A stretch of DNA of 64,000 nucleotides from Leifsonia sp. AK011 (GTDB lineage Bacteria; Actinomycetota; Actinomycetes; Actinomycetales; Microbacteriaceae): contig NZ_JACCCH010000001.1 of assembly GCF_013410945.1 (NCBI RefSeq), forward strand, positions 2,418,001-2,482,000. The letters run 5' to 3'. The notes beneath the pieces are model-generated. The model worked only from the letters and a program-made list of their open reading frames with translations. It was not told the origin of the DNA and ran no database searches. How positions within the stretch are numbered: position 1 is the first letter of the stretch; every line of letters begins with the position of its first letter. Position numbers and translations under genes: made by a program. Shown here in pieces: positions 49,548 through 57,852 of this stretch.

Positions 49548-50633
49548 TTACTTCGAGGACGAGTCGTCGGCGTCGGCCTTCTTGGCCGGTGCCTTCTTCG
49601 CCGGAGCCTTCTTCTCGGCCGCGGGCTTCTTCTCGGCGGACGTTGCCTCCGCCTCAATCTTGGCCTCGGTCTCGGCGTCCGACTCGACGTGGTGCTCGGG
49701 GACGATGGTCTCGTCCGCGGCTGCCTCGTGCTCGGCCGCAACGGCGTCGGCGTCGTTCTCCTCGACGGGGACCTCGGCGGCGATGACCTCGGCAACAGCC
49801 TCGGTGTCATGCGTGGTCGAGGTCACAAGACCGTCAACGGCCTCGATCTTCTCGGCCTCGGACGCGGGGGTCTCGGAAGCCTGGAGGAGCTCCGCCTCCC
49901 ACGCGGCCAGCGGCTCGACCTCTGCGCCCTCTTCGGGCTTCTGGTGACGCTGGATGAGACCCTCGGCCGCGCCATCCGCGATGATGCGGGTCAGCAGGGC
50001 GACGGAACGGATCGCGTCGTCGTTACCCGGGATCGGGTACTGGACCTCGTCGGGGTCGCAGTTGGTGTCAAGGATGCCGATGACGGGGATGCCGAGCTTG
50101 CGCGCCTCGTCGATGGCGAGGTGCTCCTTCTTGGTGTCGACAACCCACAGCGCCGACGGCGTCTTGGTGAGGTTGCGGATACCGCCGAGCGACTTGTGCA
50201 GCTTGTCGAGCTCGCGCTTCTTGATGAGCAGTTCCTTCTTGGTGAAGCCGCTCTTCGAGCTGTCTTCGAAGTCGAGCTCCTCGAGCTCCTTCATGCGCGC
50301 GAGGCGCTTGGAGACCGTCTGGAAGTTGGTGAGGAGACCGCCGAGCCAACGCTGGTTAACATAGGGCTGGCCGACGCGGAGCGCCTGCTCCGCGATGGAC
50401 TCCTGGGCCTGCTTCTTGGTGCCGACGAAGAGGATGGTGCCGCCGTGGGCGACCGTCTCCTTGACGAAGTCGTACGCCTTGTCGATGTAGGCCAGCGACT
50501 GCTGCAGGTCGATGATGTAGATGCCGGAACGCTCGGTGAAGATGAAGCGCTTCATCTTCGGGTTCCAACGGCGGGTCTGGTGCCCGAAGTGAACGCCGCT
50601 GTCGAGCAGCTGGCGAATGGTGACGACGGCCAT
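49548..50633 (-). CDS. rpsB: 30S ribosomal protein S2 with long charged tail
   Basis: 361 residues from ATG 50633 ([19 protein letters not shown]), with AAGGAG seven bases upstream; an ORF start at 50657 would lie before the ribosome site. S2 core covers residues 1 to about 255 ([50 protein letters not shown]). It is followed by about 100 residues rich in Glu and Ala and a Lys-Ala-Pro end ([13 protein letters not shown]) that exceeds the usual S2. First gene of the rpsB-tsf operon. Confidence 0.97.
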   Translation of the reverse strand: MAVVTIRQLLDSGVHFGHQTRRWNPKMKRFIFTERSGIYIIDLQQSLAYIDKAYDFVKETVAHGGTILFVGTKKQAQESIAEQALRVGQPYVNQRWLGGLLTNFQTVSKRLARMKELEELDFEDSSKSGFTKKELLIKKRELDKLHKSLGGIRNLTKTPSALWVVDTKKEHLAIDEARKLGIPVIGILDTNCDPDEVQYPIPGNDDAIRSVALLTRIIADGAAEGLIQRHQKPEEGAEVEPLAAWEAELLQASETPASEAEKIEAVDGLVTSTTHDTEAVAEVIAAEVPVEENDADAVAAEHEAAADETIVPEHHVESDAETEAKIEAEATSAEKKPAAEKKAPAKKAPAKKADADDSSSK

Positions 50634-50650
50634 GGCCGTTCTCCTTCTCT

Positions 50651-50670
50651 GGCGCACGCGTGCGTGCGCC
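50651..50670. promoter_or_regulatory. Hairpin in the rpsB leader
   Basis: GGCGCACG and CGTGCGCC pair around CGTG, ending four bases upstream of the rpsB ribosome site. With further G+C-rich inverted segments at about 50697-50735 and a candidate -10 (TACCAT at 50850-50845) it suggests a structured leader of about 200 bases, as in autoregulated ribosomal-protein leaders. Inference only. Confidence 0.45.
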
Positions 50671-50944
50671 TACTCAGTTGTTCACCGCTACCGGTCGGTG
50701 CGGAGCCTGGTACCCGGACGCACCTCCGCAACGGTTTCCCGAGGACTGGTGGAAGTGTGCCACGTCATGTGCATCGAGCTGTGACGCTCTGTGCTGACGC
50801 TGCGCGGGCACGCGAAGTCGCCCCATTTCTGAGGCGCTTCGATCATGGTAGCACCGCTCCTCCCCCGATGCACGGGGCCTCCGCCTTCTCCACCGGCCCG
50901 ACGGCCGCCGTTTCTGCGGGCGTTCCGCAGCCGACACTGAGGGC

Positions 50945-51415
50945 ATGGTCCGGATGCTCGCCGCCCTCCTCGTCGGCACACTCGCGTTGATCTCCCCGGC
51001 GACTGCACCGTCCGGCACGTGGACCTGGCCCGTTGACCCACCGCGAGTCGTCGAACGGCCGTTCATCGCTCCCGCGACGCGCTACTCCGCGGGGCACCGT
51101 GGCGTGGACCTGCGCGCCGGGTCGACCGTCTACGCGCCCGCGGACGGCACCGTGCGGTTTGCCGGCGTGGTGGTCGACCGACCGGTGGTGTCGATCGACC
51201 ACGGGGGCGGGGTGGTATCGAGTTACGAGCCGGTCGTGGCATCCGTCGCCAAGGGTGACAGCGTCGCGGCCGGGCAGGTGATCGGCACGGTCGTCGGGGG
51301 TCACTGCCGCTCGCCCTGCGTGCATGTGGGGGTGCGCGTGGACGGCGAGTACGTGTCTCCCCTGGCGTTCTTCGGCGAGATCCCGCGGGCGGTGCTCCTT
51401 CCCACCCGAGGGTAG
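50945..51415 (+). CDS. Secreted M23-type peptidase
   Basis: 156 residues. Signal peptide MVRMLAALLVGTLALISPATA, then a LytM/M23 domain: GHRGVDLRAGSTVYAPADGTVRFAG contains the zinc ligands of HxxxD, and CRSPCVHVGVRVDG the final His. The first His of the usual HxH is Cys here, a variant seen in actinobacterial M23 proteins, so activity is uncertain. The location next to rpsB is conserved in actinobacteria. ATG 50945 has GACACT six bases upstream. It is divergent from rpsB. Confidence 0.88.
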   Translation: MVRMLAALLVGTLALISPATAPSGTWTWPVDPPRVVERPFIAPATRYSAGHRGVDLRAGSTVYAPADGTVRFAGVVVDRPVVSIDHGGGVVSSYEPVVASVAKGDSVAAGQVIGTVVGGHCRSPCVHVGVRVDGEYVSPLAFFGEIPRAVLLPTRG

Positions 51416-51423
51416 GAGCCGCG

Positions 51424-53499
51424 CTATGCCTTGTCGGACCCGGCCCGCACCTCTGCGCCGACCGAGATCGCGCGGCCCGGCCACCAGAAGCGCTCCCCCG
51501 TGAGGAACGCGAGGGATGGCACGATCACGGTGCGCACGAGAAGGGTGTCGAGCAGCACGCCGATGCACACGATGATCCCGATCTGCGTGAGCGTGATGAG
51601 CGGCAGGACCCCGAGCACTGCGAAGACCGCGGCGAGCAGGATTCCCGCGCTCGTGATCACTCCACCGGTCGCGGCGAGCGCGCGGATCATGCCCGTGCGC
51701 GTGCCGTACTGGAGGGCCTCCTCCCGCGCTCTCGTGACGAGGAAGATGTTGTAGTCCACGCCGAGAGCCACAAGGAAGAGGAAGCTGAAGAGCACCACGT
51801 TCGTGTCGACGGCAGGGAACCCGAACACGGACTGGAAGAGCAGCCAGCTCGCGCCGAGGCTCGCGAAGAACGACGCGACAACCGTGGCGAGGAGGAGCAC
51901 GGGTGCCACGAGTGCCCGCAGGAGGAGCACCAGCACGAGGAACACGAGGGCGAGGATCAGCGGGATGACCAGGTCCTGGTCCGCCTGCTGTGCCCGGTCA
52001 ACGTCGAGCGCCTGCGCGTCGAGGCCGCCGACGATCGCGTCGGCACCGTCGATCTGGCCGAGCTCGGCGCGCAGGGCGTCGATCGTCGCGAACGACTCGT
52101 CGGTCTCCGCCGCCGAGCTGAGAACCACGTCCACCTGGGTGATGTCGCCGTTCGTCTCGCCGACTCGGGCGGAGTCGACACCCTCGACGGATGCCGCGGC
52201 CTCGGCGACCTCGTCGGCGTAGTCCGCATTCGTGATGACCGCCGCCGGTGAACCGCTGCCCGCTGAGAAGGCGTCAGCGAGGAGCTCCTGGCCGACGACT
52301 GCCTCGGGGACTGCCGTGAAGCGCTCGGTCTGGGCCAGACCCACCTGGATCTGCGTCGATCCGAGCGCGAGTCCACCGAGGATGAGCGCACCGATGATCG
52401 CGACGACCGCGGGCTTGCGGGAGACGAGCGTTCCGAGGCGGAACCAGAAACCCCGACCCGTGCTCCCCTCGCTACCGAACTTGGGAACGTAAGGCCAGAA
52501 CAGGCCGCGGCCGAACAGCAGAAGGGCAGCCGGAAGCACGAAGAGGGCGAAGATCATGGCGATGACGACACCCGTCGCACACGCGATGCCGAGCGCACGG
52601 TTGCCCTCCAGCTGCGCGAAGACGAGCGTGAGCAGCGCCAGCACGACCGTGCTTCCGCTCGCGAGAATCGCGGGGCCAGCTCCCCGCAGGGCTCGGGCCA
52701 TCGCCTGACGGCGGTCCTCGACGAGGCGGAGTTCGTCGCGGTATCGGGCGATCAGGAGCAGGGCGTAGTTCGTGCCGGCACCGAAGACGAGCACCGACAG
52801 GATGCCGGTGACCGAGGCATCCAGCGCGATGCCGGCCAGGTCGGCCACGCGGGTGGCGACGATGCGCGCGAGCCCGTCGGCGGTGCCGACCACCACGACC
52901 GGGACGAGCCAGAGCCACGGGCTGCGGTACGTGACCAGCAGCAGGACGATGACAACGCCCGCCGTCGTTAGAAGAAGTGTGAAGTCGGCTCCCTCGAAGA
53001 CTGCGGCGACATCGACCGCGAAGCCCTCGGGTCCGGTGAGGAGTGCGGTGACACCGCTGGGCAGGCCGTCGTTCGCGGCGGCGCGGATCTCGTCGGCACG
53101 GTCGGCCTGCTCCCCGACGTCGGAGACGACGTCCAGCGGCACGACGACGAGGGCGGTGGTCCCGTCGTCAGAGACGGTCGGCGGCGGGACGAAGTCGGCG
53201 TTCGAGAGATCGGCGAGCGCCTCGGTCGAGGCGGTGATCGCCTCGACGTCGCTGTCGGTCAGCTCTGCGCCATCCTTCGAGTACACGAGAAGTGCAGTCG
53301 TGGAGTCTGCGCCGGGCAGATCCTCCTGGGCGGCTGCGACCTGCGCCGACTCGGCGGACTCCGGCAGACCGACGCCCGGTGCGGTCTCCTCGGTGGCGCC
53401 CGTTCCCATCGCGAAGATGGCTCCCGATACGAGGAGAGCCGCCACCAGGACGATCCACGAGGTCGAGCGGGCGGTGATGAATGTCGTGAGGCGCTTCAT
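51424..53499 (-). CDS. MMPL/RND-family membrane transporter
   Basis: 691 residues, twelve membrane helices in two sets of six with two large outer loops (about 40-170 and 385-500), the MMPL arrangement. Motifs include FGAGTNYALLLIARYRDELR and, in the second half, LGVDYNIFLVTRAREE, both around the conserved Asp-Tyr/Asn-Tyr of helix 4/10. Such proteins export lipids, antibiotics or solutes; substrate unknown. ATG 53499 follows GGAGA. It is divergent from the MarR gene, whose probable operator overlaps its -10 (TAATAC). Confidence 0.93.
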   Translation of the reverse strand: MKRLTTFITARSTSWIVLVAALLVSGAIFAMGTGATEETAPGVGLPESAESAQVAAAQEDLPGADSTTALLVYSKDGAELTDSDVEAITASTEALADLSNADFVPPPTVSDDGTTALVVVPLDVVSDVGEQADRADEIRAAANDGLPSGVTALLTGPEGFAVDVAAVFEGADFTLLLTTAGVVIVLLLVTYRSPWLWLVPVVVVGTADGLARIVATRVADLAGIALDASVTGILSVLVFGAGTNYALLLIARYRDELRLVEDRRQAMARALRGAGPAILASGSTVVLALLTLVFAQLEGNRALGIACATGVVIAMIFALFVLPAALLLFGRGLFWPYVPKFGSEGSTGRGFWFRLGTLVSRKPAVVAIIGALILGGLALGSTQIQVGLAQTERFTAVPEAVVGQELLADAFSAGSGSPAAVITNADYADEVAEAAASVEGVDSARVGETNGDITQVDVVLSSAAETDESFATIDALRAELGQIDGADAIVGGLDAQALDVDRAQQADQDLVIPLILALVFLVLVLLLRALVAPVLLLATVVASFFASLGASWLLFQSVFGFPAVDTNVVLFSFLFLVALGVDYNIFLVTRAREEALQYGTRTGMIRALAATGGVITSAGILLAAVFAVLGVLPLITLTQIGIIVCIGVLLDTLLVRTVIVPSLAFLTGERFWWPGRAISVGAEVRAGSDKA

Positions 53500-53519
53500 G
53501 GTGTCTCCGGTCGCAAGCG

Positions 53520-53543
53520 GTATTAGCTAATTAATCTAATAAT
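53520..53543. promoter_or_regulatory. AT-rich palindromic operator between MMPL and marR
   Basis: ATTAGCTAAT (53522-53531) is a perfect palindrome, and ATTAG/CTAAT repeat at 53522-53526 and 53536-53540 extends it. In this GC-rich DNA it stands out. It overlaps TAATAC (53525-53520), a good -10 for the MMPL gene, as expected for MarR control. Confidence 0.65.
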
Positions 53544-53578
53544 CAGGTTGTCGAATAACTTATCGGTAGACTGATGCC

Positions 53579-54082
53579 ATGACAACTTCGCCGGATGCAG
53601 CGATGTCCCCGGGCGCCGGGACTCCCCCGGTCGCAGCCCAGCGGCCCGCGGTGCGGCGTCCCACGGAACTCATCAGGGACTTCCTGACAGTGAGCGAGGA
53701 CTTCGAAGCGCACGTGGGCCGGGAACTCACCGTGAACCCCACTGATCTCCAGGCGATGGAGCACCTGATCATGCATGGGCCGTCGAGCCCCACGGAGCTC
53801 TCCCGTCGCCTCGGGATCTCCACTGCAGCGACGACGGCCGTAGTCGACCGGCTCGTCGCAGTCGGTCACGCGCAGAGGACGCAGCATCCGACCGACCGCC
53901 GCGGTGTCGTCATCGTGCCGGAGCCCGCTTCGGTGCAGAAGGCCATGGGCACGATCATGCCCATGATCATGGGTGTCGACGGAGTGCTCGACGAGTTCGA
54001 CGAGGAGCAACAGGCTGTCATCACCGCGTACCTGCAGCGCGTGCTCGAGGTGTACCGGACGCACATTCCCGACGCCGAGTGA
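53579..54082 (+). CDS. MarR-family transcriptional regulator
   Basis: 167 residues. Winged helix: LTVNPTDLQAMEHLIMHGPSSPTELSRRLGISTAATTAVVDRLVAVGHAQRTQHPTDRRGVVIVPEP, with the wing TDRRGV. Helical dimerisation ends complete it. ATG 53579 follows TAGACT (53567-53572) by six bases. It is divergent from the MMPL transporter, which it probably represses. Confidence 0.93.
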   Translation: MTTSPDAAMSPGAGTPPVAAQRPAVRRPTELIRDFLTVSEDFEAHVGRELTVNPTDLQAMEHLIMHGPSSPTELSRRLGISTAATTAVVDRLVAVGHAQRTQHPTDRRGVVIVPEPASVQKAMGTIMPMIMGVDGVLDEFDEEQQAVITAYLQRVLEVYRTHIPDAE

Positions 54083-54086
54083 TCGG

Positions 54087-55013
54087 CTACGAGCGCGGGT
54101 GGGCGAGCTTGTAGGCCTCCTTGAGGCGCTCAGTGCTCACGTGCGTGTACAGCTGCGTCGTGCCGAGGCTCGCGTGCCCGAGCATCTCCTGCACCGAGCG
54201 GAGGTCGGCTCCCCCGTCGAGCAGGTGGGTCGCGGCCGTGTGCCGGAGCGTGTGTGGCCCTGACGGCCCTTCGCCGGGGACGGTAGCCAGAAGGCCCGAG
54301 ACGAGTTCGTAGACGGCTCGCGTGTGGAGTCGGGCGCCACGCGCACCGACGAAGACGGGGGATGCCGCGCTCTGATCCGCACTGAGGTGCGGGCGCGCCG
54401 TGTCGAGGTAGCGCTGGATGGCAGCCCGCGCAGGAACACCGAAGGGAACCACGCGCTGCTTGGAGCCCTTGCCGAGAACCCGCACGGTGAGGCGCGAGAC
54501 ATCGAGGTCGCCGAGGTCGAGGCCAGTGAGCTCGCTCACGCGGAGCGCTGACGCGTAGAGCAACTCGATGATCGCGAGATCCCGCACGGCGACGGGGTCG
54601 CCGGTGTCGGCCCGAACCTGCACGCGGTCGAGGATGCTCGCCATCTGGTCACGGTTCAGCACGCGGGGAAGGTGGTGGTCACCCTTCGGTGCCTTGAGTC
54701 TGGTGGCGGCATCCGTCGGCGCTGCGTTCGTGCGGCTGAGCCACGCGGTGAGCCCTCGCACCGAGGCGGCTCGCCGCGCGAGCGTCGCCTTGGAGAGACC
54801 GGCCTGGGAGGAGTGCCAGAGCCACTCGCGGAGGAGTTCGAGGTCGAGATCGTCGGCGGTGGTCGCCGCTCGTTCCTGGGCGAAGGTCACCAGTTGGGCG
54901 AGGTCCGACCGGTACGACCGCACGGTGTTGGGGCTGAAACCGCGCTCGGCCGACAGGTGCACGGCGTAGGCATCCACGGCGGTCGACAGGTCCACGTGTC
55001 CATGGTGCGCCAT
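54087..55013 (-). CDS. xerC: Tyrosine recombinase XerC
   Basis: 308 residues. Resolves chromosome dimers at dif with XerD. N-terminal SAM-like domain (ERGFSPNTVRSYRSDLAQLVTFAQ) and a catalytic domain with the full set: R in SALRVSELTGLDLGDLD, K in LGKGSKQR, HTLRHTAATHLL (H/R), H in LGHASLGTTQLYTHV and the nucleophile Tyr in the same stretch. Position downstream of dprA is conserved in actinobacteria; three genes (SDR, metallophosphoesterase, GNAT) intervene here. Confidence 0.95.
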   Translation of the reverse strand: MAHHGHVDLSTAVDAYAVHLSAERGFSPNTVRSYRSDLAQLVTFAQERAATTADDLDLELLREWLWHSSQAGLSKATLARRAASVRGLTAWLSRTNAAPTDAATRLKAPKGDHHLPRVLNRDQMASILDRVQVRADTGDPVAVRDLAIIELLYASALRVSELTGLDLGDLDVSRLTVRVLGKGSKQRVVPFGVPARAAIQRYLDTARPHLSADQSAASPVFVGARGARLHTRAVYELVSGLLATVPGEGPSGPHTLRHTAATHLLDGGADLRSVQEMLGHASLGTTQLYTHVSTERLKEAYKLAHPRS

Positions 55014-55063
55014 CGCACCGACGCCGGAGCCGCGGTGGGGTGGCGTGTTGATACCGTCGAACC

Positions 55064-55849
55064 ATGGCTATCCTCCCCGGCACCGCACTCGTCACCGGTG
55101 CGACTGCCGGCATCGGGGCCGAGTTCTCGCGGCAACTCGCAGCGCGCGGGCACGATCTCGTGCTTGTGGCTCGGGATGCCACGCGCCTGGGGACCCTCGC
55201 GTCGCAGCTCCGCGCATCCGGCGTCGCCGTGGAGGTGCTGCCCGCGGATCTGGCGGACGCCGCCGACGTCGAGCGCGTCACCGCTCGGATCGCGGACCAG
55301 GCACGACCCATCGAGGTTGTCGTCAACAATGCCGGTTTCGGTCTCCACACCGACTTCGACCTCTCCCCCGTCGAGGATGAGCTCCGGCTGCTCGAGGTGC
55401 TCGTGTCCGCGCCCCTGCGGTTGTCGCACGCGGCGCTGCGCGCGATGGTGGCCCGCGGCCACGGCACGATCGTCAACGTGACGTCGATCGCTGCCTACGC
55501 GCCCCTGGGCCCGTACTCCTCGGCAAAATCCTGGCTGCACTTCTTCACGCGGTGGGCCAACGCGTTCTACCGCCCGGCCGGGGTGACCGTCACGGCCCTC
55601 GCCCCCGGCTTCGTGCGCACCGAGTTCCACGAGCGCATGAACGTCGAGCGTTCGAGCATGGCCCCGAACTGGCTGTGGCTCGATGTCGAGCCGCTCGTGC
55701 GAAGGGCGCTGCGCGACGCAGATCGCGGGCGGGCCGTCTCCGTGCCATCCGTGCGCTACCGACTGATCTCGCTCGTGGCGCCGCTCGTGCCGATGTGGCT
55801 GGTGACGCGAGCGGCGAAGCGCGATCGCTGGAACCGCCCCGGGGGCTAG
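55064..55849 (+). CDS. Short-chain dehydrogenase/reductase
   Basis: 261 residues. Classical SDR: NAD(P) site TGATAGIGAEFSR (about 11-23), VVNNAGFG, and the catalytic Ser-Tyr-Lys (VTSIAAYAPLGPYSSAKS, Tyr about 156). C-terminal end is basic and may be membrane-associated. Substrate unknown. ATG 55064 follows TACCGT by six bases. Its stop TAG and the stop of the convergent metallophosphoesterase share the palindromic CTAG. Confidence 0.93.
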   Translation: MAILPGTALVTGATAGIGAEFSRQLAARGHDLVLVARDATRLGTLASQLRASGVAVEVLPADLADAADVERVTARIADQARPIEVVVNNAGFGLHTDFDLSPVEDELRLLEVLVSAPLRLSHAALRAMVARGHGTIVNVTSIAAYAPLGPYSSAKSWLHFFTRWANAFYRPAGVTVTALAPGFVRTEFHERMNVERSSMAPNWLWLDVEPLVRRALRDADRGRAVSVPSVRYRLISLVAPLVPMWLVTRAAKRDRWNRPGG

Positions 55850-56775
55850 CTGCTGCTGTCGACTTCGCCCTTGTTGAAGGCCGAGTCCTTGCGCGAGAAA
55901 ACCTCCATGCGCTGCTCCGGCGTCATGGCCGCGATCTGCTCCCAACCCGCGGCGGGAACACCCGAGACCTCGCTCGTGTCCCCCACGGGGATCGTCGAGT
56001 GCACGAGCTGCTCCTCGTAGACGTGCACGAGGTTGATCGACTGCCCGAAATCGACCCCCGAGAGGATGCGGTCCTCGGCGCTCAGGTCGAGCGTGTAGCA
56101 GGTGGCGGACGCCACCGAGACGGGGATGCCGGCGAAGGTGGAGTGGGTGGAGTAGTGCAGGTGGCCCGCGAGGATGGCACGAACATCCGTGCCCCGGATG
56201 ACGTCAGCGAGACGGTTCTGGTGCTGGAGTTCGAGCATCCCCATGGCCTCGAGCATGGGCGTGGGGATCGGCGGGTGGTGCACGGCGATGACGCTGCCGT
56301 GCGGCGCGGGTGAGGACAGAACGTCGGCGAGCCAGTCGAGCTGATCCTCGGTGACGTCGCCGTGGTGGTAGCCCGGAACCGTCGTGTCGAAGGAGATCAC
56401 GCGCAGGCCGTCGATGTCATAAACGCGGTCCTGGGGCGCGTCGGATTCCAGGCCGAAGAGGATGCGGGAGTACTCGGGCCGCTCGTCGTGGTTGCCCATC
56501 ACCCAGATGAGCTGCGCACCCATGCGCTCGGCTGCCGGTTCGACGACGGCCTTGAGCCGCTCGTAGGCGTCGGGCTCACCGAGGTCGGCGAGGTCGCCCG
56601 TGAACACGAGCGCCTGGGGCTTCGCAATGGACCGCTCGAGCTGCGTGAGCGCCTGCTCGAGGTGCTCGATGACGTTGACCTTGCCGTACAGCGGTCGCGC
56701 GCCGGCCAGGAGGTGCGTGTCACTGATGTGAGCGATGACGTGGGTGGGTGCTGGGTACTGTCCGAGTTGCATCAC
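55846..56775 (-). CDS. Metallophosphoesterase (CpdA-like phosphodiesterase)
   Basis: 309 residues. All metal motifs are present: HISDTHL (DxH, about 17), FTGDLADLG (GD), VMGNHDERP (GNHD), AVHHPP and AGHLHYS (GHxH). This matches class III cyclic-nucleotide phosphodiesterases, which hydrolyse cAMP or other phosphodiesters. Start GTG 56775 (VMQLGQYP) has TAGGCT (56787-56782) six bases upstream. Ends four bases into the convergent SDR gene. Confidence 0.93.
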   Translation of the reverse strand: MMQLGQYPAPTHVIAHISDTHLLAGARPLYGKVNVIEHLEQALTQLERSIAKPQALVFTGDLADLGEPDAYERLKAVVEPAAERMGAQLIWVMGNHDERPEYSRILFGLESDAPQDRVYDIDGLRVISFDTTVPGYHHGDVTEDQLDWLADVLSSPAPHGSVIAVHHPPIPTPMLEAMGMLELQHQNRLADVIRGTDVRAILAGHLHYSTHSTFAGIPVSVASATCYTLDLSAEDRILSGVDFGQSINLVHVYEEQLVHSTIPVGDTSEVSGVPAAGWEQIAAMTPEQRMEVFSRKDSAFNKGEVDSSS

Positions 56776-56814
56776 ACGGCCAGCCTAGGCGGGGCGTTGC
56801 CGTGGCGTCAGGGA

Positions 56815-57750
56815 TTATTTGGCGTGCACGATCCTTCGCCTGGTAGCCGCGAAACCGGCGCGCTCGAACGCACCACGCATGGGAGTGTTGGTGGCGTCGG
56901 TCGTCCCGACGATTCGAGCCTCGCCGCTGTCGTGATGGGTGTGGACCATTTCCGCCAGCAGGTCGTTCACGTAGCCGCGCCCCCGGTACTCCGGCAGCAC
57001 GCCGAGATAGCTGATGCTCGCGTCGTACGCGGTTCGCGTGGGAATGATGAATCCGATCGATTGATCGGTCCATGTAGCGATGCGCCACGCACTGCGTTCC
57101 CCGGGCAGCGACAGGTAGAACTTGAGGTCATTGTCCGCGAGAGCCTCCACTCCTTCGCGCGCGACCATGTCGAGGGTGTGGGCATCGAGACTGCCCTCGG
57201 CAACACGGGCGAAGTGGGCCCTGAATTCCTCGTCCGCCGCCGGCGCGAACTGCAGCCGAGAGGATCGTTCGGGACGGGGGTCAGAGGACTCCCGTGCAAA
57301 CGTGACGCGCTCGGTGGTCCGAGCGAAACCGCCGGCGCGTGCAGCCCTCCCGCGCCACTCGATGGCATGCACCGCCGCTGGATCGTCTGCCCAGTCGGTG
57401 GCGACGTCCACGTTGAACTCCAGGACCTGGCTCGATCCGAACGTTTCGAGCCCCACCTCAATGAGCGCTGCTCCGATGTCTTCCGGGGCGACAGCGGTAT
57501 CGCGGACTAGGAGGCAGTCGAGGCTCACCGGCAGCTCCGCGTCAGCCGGACCCCACCAGAGTGCGCGTCCGACGAGCGCTCCATCGAGTTCCGCGGTCCA
57601 GCACCACTCCGGCCTGTAGTTGCGCGTGTTCAGCTCGCGGTGAAGTCGCGAATCATCGACCCAGGCGACGGGCTCAGCGCTCGCCCAACCAAAAAGGCGT
57701 GGCAGTTCGCCCGGCGTCGCGGGTCGGACTGACACGTCGCTGGGTTTCAT
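56815..57750 (-). CDS. GNAT-family N-acetyltransferase, two-domain
   Basis: 311 residues, twice the usual GNAT length. The C-terminal half has the acetyl-CoA site (YLGVLPEYRGRGYVNDLLAEMV, about 252-273) and the usual NxxMxxxFERAGF end. The N-terminal half is a second, degenerate GNAT-like fold. Substrate unknown. ATG 57750 has GGTGAG upstream. A palindromic AGCCTAGGCT (about 57827-57836) may provide its promoter with a leader of about 70 bases. It lies between metallophosphoesterase and dprA on the same strand. Confidence 0.85.
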   Translation of the reverse strand: MKPSDVSVRPATPGELPRLFGWASAEPVAWVDDSRLHRELNTRNYRPEWCWTAELDGALVGRALWWGPADAELPVSLDCLLVRDTAVAPEDIGAALIEVGLETFGSSQVLEFNVDVATDWADDPAAVHAIEWRGRAARAGGFARTTERVTFARESSDPRPERSSRLQFAPAADEEFRAHFARVAEGSLDAHTLDMVAREGVEALADNDLKFYLSLPGERSAWRIATWTDQSIGFIIPTRTAYDASISYLGVLPEYRGRGYVNDLLAEMVHTHHDSGEARIVGTTDATNTPMRGAFERAGFAATRRRIVHAK

Positions 57751-57852
57751 CGGCGGCTCACCAGCGCGAAACCTGCCAGTTAACGCAGGTCATCGCCGGT
57801 ACCTGTCGGAGTCGGAACACCCGCCAAGCCTAGGCTCGCCGTCGCCCCCGCG

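Noticed and set aside
50697-50735. Second rpsB leader stem as a known S2-leader family
   Set aside because: Pairing is visible but I cannot match it to a named RNA family by eye.
49053-50990. 645-codon plus-strand frame opposite tsf-rpsB
   Set aside because: Leu/Gly-rich shadow across two certain ribosomal-operon genes.
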